Of a DNA stretch of 5,888 nt, positions 1-3,744 are shown one piece after another. The notes under the pieces are model-generated. The model worked only from the letters and a program-made list of their open reading frames with translations, made no database searches and was not told the origin of the DNA. The stretch lies in the NCBI GenBank assembly GCA_050014815.1, contig JBEKCP010000400.1, positions 1-5,888 of the forward strand. The letters run 5' to 3'. The stretch comes from JBEKCP01 sp050014815 (GTDB lineage Bacteria; Planctomycetota; Planctomycetia; Pirellulales; Thermoguttaceae). The translations under genes and the position numbers were made by a program. Numbering within the stretch: the first letter of the stretch is position 1; the number at the start of each line of letters is the position of its first letter.

Positions 1-1181
1 AGCACGCTGTTGGCGCGGTGGGCCGTCTCGATGTCCGCGATGGTCCGCTGCCGGGTGCGGACGCACTCGAGGAAATTGCCCGAGTGGCTCGTCGAGTGGT
101 AAATGTTGCCGCCGGGGCCGGGCGACTGCTTCAGGATGTCGGCCGGGTCGGACGTGAGCACCGTGCGATGGACGGTGATCTTCCCGTTGGCGCCGATGAA
201 GCAAGCGCCGCCCTGGTTCCATGCCTCGCCGGGGGGCGGGCAGCCGTAGACCTCGACGCCGTTGGCATAGCGGTAGACGGGGGTTGCGCCCTCCATGCGG
301 ATTTCCACGGGCCCGGTGTCGTCGGAGCCGATGCCCCACTGCACGATGTCGTAGTGGTGTTGCCCCCAGTTGATGTCGCCCCAGCCGAAGCGATGGGCCC
401 CGGTATTACCGTCGTAGGGGAACCAGGGCAGCGGGCCGACGTAGGCTTCCCAGTTCACGTCGGGAGGGATGGGCCGGTCGCCCCTGTCGCCGGGGCTAGG
501 GGCCGAGAAGCCGCCCCCCTTCTGATAGGCGTAGACCCGCTGGAGCTTGCCGATCGCGCCGCCGCGGACCAGCGAGACGGCGCGGTAGAACCGCCCGTCG
601 TACTCCGACCGCTGCTGGGTGCCGGCCTGGAAGATGCGGCCGTGGGCCCGGAAGGTCTCGACCATGGCCCGGCCCCAGCGGATCGTGATGCTCGTGGGCT
701 TCTCGCAGTAGACGTCTTTGCCGGCCCGTGCCGCCAGGCTCGCCATGAGGCCCTGGCAGTGGTAGGCGGCGGCGATCAGCACGGCGTCGATGTCGTTGCG
801 GAGGAGCAGGTTGCGGATGTCGTCGTACGCCGTGCAGCCCGCGTAGCTGCCCTCGCCGTACTTCTGGGCATAGTGCTGCTCGACCTTGGCCTTGGCGCCC
901 TCGGCGCGTTTGCGTTGAACGTCGCAGACGGCCATCACCTGGACGTCCGGCCGGGCCAGGTAGCCGCCGGGCAGATAGGTCCAGGCGCCGCCGAAGAGGT
1001 GGCCCCCGCCCTGCCCGCCGAGGCCGACGAAGCCCATGGGGATGCGGTCGCTCGGCGGGGTCGCGCCGTCCTTGCCCAATGCGGACGCACTCACGCAATA
1101 CGGTGCGGCCAGCGCGGCCCCGGCCGCCGCCGCGGTGCGGCCCAGGAACTGCCGCCGCGAAACTCGGCTTCTTTCGGACAT
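1..1181 (-). CDS. Tat-exported Gfo/Idh/MocA-family oxidoreductase (3' end missing)
   Basis: The frame stays open from the ATG at 1181 to the window edge (393 complete codons, no stop), so the C-terminus is missing. The N-terminus is a twin-arginine signal: SRRQFLG at residues 8-14, then an Ala-rich hydrophobic stretch and a likely cleavage after ASA (about residue 34). A Rossmann dinucleotide-binding motif follows (GFVGLGGQGGGH, 50-61), then the beta-strand/acid AVCD that usually contacts the cofactor ribose. CEKP at 159-162 carries the family's conserved lysine (K161). TQQRS and HHYDIVQWG (275-283) lie in the C-terminal substrate domain, and the visible end (GNFLECVRTRQ) is typical of planctomycetal paralogues. 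The family performs NAD(P)-dependent oxidation or reduction of sugars and inositols; export suggests a tightly bound cofactor, as in glucose-fructose oxidoreductase. The start is supported by GAGGAG six bases upstream. Family call is firm; substrate is unknown. Confidence 0.95.
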   Translation of the reverse strand, partial: MSERSRVSRRQFLGRTAAAAGAALAAPYCVSASALGKDGATPPSDRIPMGFVGLGGQGGGHLFGGAWTYLPGGYLARPDVQVMAVCDVQRKRAEGAKAKVEQHYAQKYGEGSYAGCTAYDDIRNLLLRNDIDAVLIAAAYHCQGLMASLAARAGKDVYCEKPTSITIRWGRAMVETFRAHGRIFQAGTQQRSEYDGRFYRAVSLVRGGAIGKLQRVYAYQKGGGFSAPSPGDRGDRPIPPDVNWEAYVGPLPWFPYDGNTGAHRFGWGDINWGQHHYDIVQWGIGSDDTGPVEIRMEGATPVYRYANGVEVYGCPPPGEAWNQGGACFIGANGKITVHRTVLTSDPADILKQSPGPGGNIYHSTSHSGNFLECVRTRQRTIADIETAHRANSV

Positions 1182-1187
1182 GGTGAT

Positions 1188-1193
1188 CTCCTC
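1188..1193 (-). promoter_or_regulatory. Shine-Dalgarno site of the oxidoreductase
   Basis: On the minus strand GAGGAG is followed by six bases and then ATG at 1181. This good match and spacing fixes the start, which is also the residue from which the Tat signal reads correctly. Confidence 0.75.
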
Positions 1194-1204
1194 GTGTCGA
1201 TAAC

Positions 1205-1233
1205 ATCATCTTTCGGGCCGTCGGCCATGTCAA
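1205..1233 (-). promoter_or_regulatory. Putative sigma70-type promoter of the oxidoreductase
   Basis: The minus strand carries a perfect TTGACA (-35, 1233-1228), a 17-base spacer, and GATGAT (-10, 1210-1205, four of six matches to TATAAT). Transcription would begin near 1198 and leave a short leader of about 16 bases that contains the SD. Consensus and spacing are seen directly; that this organism's main sigma factor uses the E. coli-like consensus is assumed. Confidence 0.5.
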
Positions 1234-1352
1234 GCGCGGGAATGGGCTTTTTGCAAGGCCGGCGGGGAGCGTGCGCCTCTGGGGGGCAAATACGCTCGTC
1301 TTGCTGCCGACGGGTGCGCCTCTCATTCAATTTGCCAACCGCCGTCTTCGCT

Positions 1353-1393
1353 GTTGACGGTCAACCGGTGAAACGTTCTAGCGCTACTGCGCA
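1353..1393. promoter_or_regulatory. Cluster of short palindromes, possible operator region
   Basis: GTTGACGGTCAAC (1353-1365) is a six-base inverted repeat with a one-base centre. It is followed by the palindromes ACCGGT (1364-1369), AACGTT (1372-1377), TAGCGCTA (1379-1386) and TGCGCA (1388-1393). AACGTT sits in a CG-centred context loosely like LacI-family operators, but its outer half-sites do not match. The site lies between divergent genes, which suits a regulator-binding site. Short palindromes also occur by chance in GC-rich DNA, so this is tentative. Confidence 0.25.
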
Positions 1394-1399
1394 GGGTTC

Positions 1400-1412
1400 A
1401 CCGCAGAGGACG
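1400..1412 (+). repeat. Left arm of inverted GCAGAGGACG-type repeat pair
   Basis: ACCGCAGAGGACG here is the exact 13-base reverse complement of 1574-1586. Flanking bases extend the match imperfectly. Together the arms bracket about 160 bp of non-coding DNA. Confidence 0.6.
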
Positions 1413-1557
1413 GAGCGGGGCGCAGTGGTAAGGTACTCGCGTGCTTGCGGTTACGGCGCCGACGAAGGAATCGGTTGGGCCGTCACCGTCGCCGGTTGAG
1501 GATGCAAACCTGATCCGACAGCCGGCGCACAGAACACCCACGTCATCCTCCCCCTAT

Positions 1558-1586
1558 CCTCTGCGTACCTCCGCGTCCTCTGCGGT
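1558..1586 (-). repeat. Right arm: three-step CCTCTGCG-type repeat
   Basis: Three near-identical steps run in series: CCTCTGCGTA (1558-1567), CCTCCGCGT (1568-1576) and CCTCTGCGGT (1577-1586). The last step, plus the preceding CG, pairs with 1400-1412. Strings of this GCAGAGGACGCAGAGG type are, from memory, widespread dispersed intergenic repeats in environmental bacteria; I cannot verify copy number here. Confidence 0.6.
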
Positions 1587-1667
1587 CACTTCTCTCCCTG
1601 AGCGCCGCCTGGCAGTTCGCTCGCCACTCTGTTACCATGGGAGCAGCCTTGCTGCCCGCAGCGATCC

Positions 1668-1702
1668 GAGGGGAGTCCCTATGGGAAAAGGACCCTTCCA
1701 TG
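1668..1702 (+). promoter_or_regulatory. Translation-start region of the symporter with competing SD/ATG pairs
   Basis: Two SD/ATG pairs overlap. GAGGGGAG (1668-1675) lies five bases before ATG at 1681, which is out of frame with the symporter. AAAAGGA (1686-1692) lies seven bases before ATG at 1700, which is in frame. A third, in-frame ATG at 1637 has no SD. I chose 1700 because it has a usable SD and gives an N-terminus that leads straight into the first membrane helix. Confidence 0.6.
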
Positions 1703-3424
1703 CACTTGCCCGAAAAACTCTTCGGCCTGAACCTGGCCGATTTCATCACGCTGGTGGTCTTCCTGCTCTTGTCGACTTTCGTCGGCATGTACATCGTGCG
1801 GCGGATCAAGGGGCTGGGCGACTTCGTCCTGCCCCGATGGTTCGGAAAGACGATGATGGTCATGCACGCCTTCGGCACGGCGACGCACTCGGACCAGGCG
1901 GTCGCCGTCGTCTCGAAGACGTATAGCGTGGGACTATCGGGCATCTGGTACCAGTGGTGGTACATCTTTCCGACGCCGTTCTACTGGGTCATTTCGCTCG
2001 TGCTGCGGCGGTTCCGCGCACTGACCACCTCCGATTTCTTCGAGCACCGCTTCAACCGCAGCGTCGCGGTGCTCTACGCGCTGGTGTGCGTGGTCAGCCA
2101 GTCGTTCACGATGGGCATGATGCTCCGCAGCGCGGGGAAGGTGGTCGAGGGGAGCACCGCCGGGGCCATCGGCGCCAACGTCACCATCGGCGTCATGACC
2201 GTCCTGTTCCTGGTCTACGGGACGGCGGGCGGCCTGGCGGCGTCGATCATCAACGACTTCGTGCACGGCATCCTGACGGTCGTCTTCTCGTTCATGCTCC
2301 TGCCGTTCATCCTCGACGCGGTGGGCGGCATTGCGGGCATCCACGCGAACATGCCCGACCCCGACAAGCTCTCGCTCTTCGCCTCCAGCGAGATCGGGGT
2401 GTTCTACGTCGTGGTGCTGTCGATCAACGCGATGGTGGCCATCGTGGCGGTGCCCGTCTCGCTGGGCGCCTCGTCGGCCAGCCGCACCGAGCTGGACGGG
2501 CAGATCGGCTTCACCTACGGCAATTTCCTGAAGCGCGTCTGCACGGTGGCCTGGAGCGTGACGGCCCTGGCGGCGATCCTCCACTTCGCCGGCCGGGCCG
2601 ACATCGACCCCGACCGGGTCTTCGGGGCCGTCGCCGCGGACTTCCTCCCCAAGGCCTTGCCCGGCCTGCTGGGCGTATTCATCGCCTCGCTGATCGCCTC
2701 GATGATGAGCGCCTGCAGCGCGATGATGGTCTCCACCTCGGGGCTCTTCACCAACAACGTCTACAAGTACCTGGTGCCGGGGCGGTCCGAGGTGCACTAC
2801 ATGCGGATCGCCCGCGGGGCGGCCATGTTCATCGTCGCCGGAGGCCTCACCTTCGCCTACTGGATGGACAGCGTGCAGAAGATGCTGGAGATCCTGATGC
2901 AGATCTTGCCGATGATGGGAATGCCGTTCTGGTTGGGCCTCTGCTGGCGGCGGATGAACGCGGCCGGCGCCTGGGCCGCCCCCGTGGCCGGGTTCACCGC
3001 CTTCGCCCTGAGCCTCCAGCCCTGGTTCATCCGCTGGGTCGCCGCCCTGCCGGCCGCCGAGTCGCTCCGGCTGACCATCCAGAAAGGCACGGCGCTGGAG
3101 ATCTATCTCCCCTGGCAGGTGCTGTTCTACTTGATCGCCGGGTTCCTGGCGGGAATTGTCGTCAGCCTGCTGACACGTCCTACCAGCGAAGAGAAGCTCG
3201 ATCGCATCTCCGCCCTGATCCGCACGCCCGCGAAGCCGGGCGAATGGGTCGCCGCCCCCTGCACGCTGCCCGAAGGCGCGGTCGTTCCGCCCAAGCGGCT
3301 GCTGCTGCCGGGCACGGGCCTGGAGATCCTTGTCCCCTCGCGCCGCACCGTGCTCGGCCTGCTGGTCTGCTCGCTCTGCGTGGCGGTGCTGGTCGGCTAC
3401 GTGGCGATCTTCATCGCGCGGTAG
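1700..3424 (+). CDS. Sodium:solute symporter (SSS family)
   Basis: This 574-residue polytopic membrane protein of the SSS/SLC5-like family probably couples Na+ entry to uptake of a sugar or other small organic solute across the inner membrane. Hydrophobic helices begin at about residue 11 (NLADFITLVVFLLLSTFVG) and recur throughout. Family landmarks are GTAGGLAASIINDFVHG (174-190), matching the helix-5 region, and GLLGVFIASLIASMMSACS (322-340) running into SGLFTNNVYK (347-356). The latter is the helix-8 segment whose Ser/Thr residues contribute to the Na+ site in characterised members. After the core there is a soluble stretch (about 492-548) and a last hydrophobic segment (about 550-572). A longer form from ATG 1637 would add 21 residues but has no SD. 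The GH2 gene follows on the same strand after a 316-bp repeat-filled gap. Family call is firm; substrate is unknown. Confidence 0.93.
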   Translation: MHLPEKLFGLNLADFITLVVFLLLSTFVGMYIVRRIKGLGDFVLPRWFGKTMMVMHAFGTATHSDQAVAVVSKTYSVGLSGIWYQWWYIFPTPFYWVISLVLRRFRALTTSDFFEHRFNRSVAVLYALVCVVSQSFTMGMMLRSAGKVVEGSTAGAIGANVTIGVMTVLFLVYGTAGGLAASIINDFVHGILTVVFSFMLLPFILDAVGGIAGIHANMPDPDKLSLFASSEIGVFYVVVLSINAMVAIVAVPVSLGASSASRTELDGQIGFTYGNFLKRVCTVAWSVTALAAILHFAGRADIDPDRVFGAVAADFLPKALPGLLGVFIASLIASMMSACSAMMVSTSGLFTNNVYKYLVPGRSEVHYMRIARGAAMFIVAGGLTFAYWMDSVQKMLEILMQILPMMGMPFWLGLCWRRMNAAGAWAAPVAGFTAFALSLQPWFIRWVAALPAAESLRLTIQKGTALEIYLPWQVLFYLIAGFLAGIVVSLLTRPTSEEKLDRISALIRTPAKPGEWVAAPCTLPEGAVVPPKRLLLPGTGLEILVPSRRTVLGLLVCSLCVAVLVGYVAIFIAR

Positions 3425-3463
3425 CTTGCGGCGGGGAGGCTGCGGTATAACTGGACTATTGCA

Positions 3464-3593
3464 AAATGGTCCCCTCTCCCTCCGGGAGAGGCACCCGCAA
3501 GCGGGTACCCGGGGGTGAGGGCATAGCGAAATGGTCCCCTCTCCCTCCGGGAGAGGCACCCGCAAGCGGGTACCCGGGGGTGAGGGCATAGCG
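3464..3593 (+). repeat. Two perfect 65-bp tandem repeat units
   Basis: Units at 3464-3528 and 3529-3593 are identical. Each starts AAATGGTCCCC and ends GGGTGAGGGCATAGCG. Each holds a strong hairpin (CCTCTCCC, loop TCC, GGGAGAGG; 3473-3491 in the first unit), a second dyad (ACCCGC-AA-GCGGGT, 3493-3506) and an overlapping palindrome GGGTACCC (3503-3510). The CTCTCCC...GGGAGAG...GGGTGAGGGC pattern resembles, from memory, REP/MITE-like intergenic repeats common in high-GC bacteria. The perfect identity implies recent duplication. Confidence 0.93.
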
Positions 3594-3640
3594 AAATGGT
3601 CCCCTCTCCCTCCGGGAGAGGGGCAGGGGGTGAGGGCGTA
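3594..3640 (+). repeat. Third, shortened repeat unit
   Basis: It continues the array in the same phase and matches the first 27 bases of the unit. It then lacks the ACCCGC...GGGTACCC dyad, which is replaced by a few bases (GGCAG), and resumes with GGGGTGAGGGCGTAGC. It is therefore an internally deleted, or ancestral short, version of the 65-bp unit. Confidence 0.85.
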
Positions 3641-3652
3641 GCAAGAGTAGGT

Positions 3653-3660
3653 AAGGAGGA
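3653..3660 (+). other. Orphan Shine-Dalgarno-like sequence
   Basis: AAGGAGGA is a near-perfect match to the 16S anti-SD, but no ATG, GTG or TTG lies at usable distance downstream (the next bases are TAAGGCGTTTTTCCC). It sits in the predicted loop between repeat unit 3 and the inverted copy. It may be the remnant of a gene start separated from its ORF by repeat insertion, or chance. Confidence 0.4.
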
Positions 3661-3681
3661 TAAGGCGTTTTTCCCGCGAAC

Positions 3682-3720
3682 CGCCCTCACCCTAACCCTC
3701 TCCCGGGGGGAGAGGGGACC
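3682..3720 (-). repeat. Inverted copy of the repeat, forming a long hairpin with unit 3
   Basis: The reverse complement of this segment reads GGTCCCCTCTCC... to ...GGTGAGGGCG and aligns to 3598-3638 with one substitution in the first half and a few differences and indels in the second. The two arms (about 40 bases each) could form a long hairpin with a loop of about 43 bases. Alone it also forms a tight local hairpin: CCCTCTCCC (3696-3704), loop GGG, GGGAGAGGG (3708-3716). There is no T-tract after it, so it is not a classical intrinsic terminator. Confidence 0.85.
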
Positions 3721-3726
3721 TTGAAA

Positions 3727-3744
3727 ATGGAGCATTCGCCATGA
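3727..3744 (+). CDS. Possible five-codon leader ORF overlapping the GH2 start
   Basis: ATG at 3727 reads Met-Glu-His-Ser-Pro and stops at TGA 3742-3744, giving an ATGA overlap with the GH2 start codon at 3741. AGGGG (3713-3717), part of the hairpin arm, lies about nine bases upstream and could serve as its SD. This is the geometry of translational coupling, but an ORF this short can arise by chance. Confidence 0.25.
   Translation: MEHSP
3729..3732 (+). promoter_or_regulatory. Shine-Dalgarno site of the GH2 gene
   Basis: GGAG lies eight bases before ATG 3741. It is modest but well spaced, and it supports the start that yields a clean signal peptide. Confidence 0.55.

Larger units (their letters stand above)
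1182..1699. other. Divergent intergenic region, no gene recognised
   Basis: About 0.5 kb separates the divergent oxidoreductase and symporter genes. Reading frames that cross it either continue antisense over a neighbouring gene or have no recognisable protein features. I see no tRNA-like cloverleaf. It holds the oxidoreductase promoter (1205-1233), a cluster of short palindromes (1353-1393), and an inverted pair of GCAGAGGACG-type repeats (1400-1412 and 1558-1586). No convincing promoter for the symporter could be picked out. Confidence 0.7.

Noticed and set aside
496..1326. Minus-strand open frame of 276 codons overlapping the oxidoreductase
   Set aside because: It is an out-of-frame shadow of the oxidoreductase, Arg/Pro/Gly-rich, with no recognisable domain. 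The true frame runs uninterrupted from 1181 to the window edge.
18..1499. Long plus-strand open frame of 493 codons
   Set aside because: It lies antisense to the oxidoreductase, whose frame shows a Tat signal, Rossmann motif and CEKP. The plus-strand product is an Ala/Gly/Val-rich low-complexity string with no motifs, as expected from GC-rich antisense DNA.
1607..1640. Sigma54 or sigma70 promoter directly upstream of the symporter
   Set aside because: TGGCAG near 1610 and TGTTAC near 1630 only weakly resemble promoter boxes, and their spacing fits neither class.
1441..1926. Plus-strand open frame of 161 codons entering the symporter
   Set aside because: The upstream part reads through intergenic repeats and the rest is a shadow of the symporter. 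Only its internal ATG at 1681 is notable, and that is discussed as a start-site issue.
1934..3589. Minus-strand open frame of 551 codons opposite the symporter
   Set aside because: The product is His/Asp/Arg-rich with no domains, and its N-terminus is encoded by the 65-bp repeats. It is an antisense artefact of a clear membrane-protein gene.
3464..3640. CRISPR array
   Set aside because: The units are contiguous direct repeats with no unique spacers, only two and a half copies, and dyads typical of REP-like elements.
3696..3716. Intrinsic terminator after the symporter
   Set aside because: The GC-rich hairpin is strong but is followed by ACCTTGAAAATGG rather than a T-run, and it sits 24 bases before the GH2 start. 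A classical terminator is not supported.
3397..3735. Minus-strand small proteins with PLPEGEG / LSRRERG peptides
   Set aside because: These peptides are translations of the palindromic repeat units. The 65-bp period is not a multiple of three, so successive units fall in different frames, which argues against coding.
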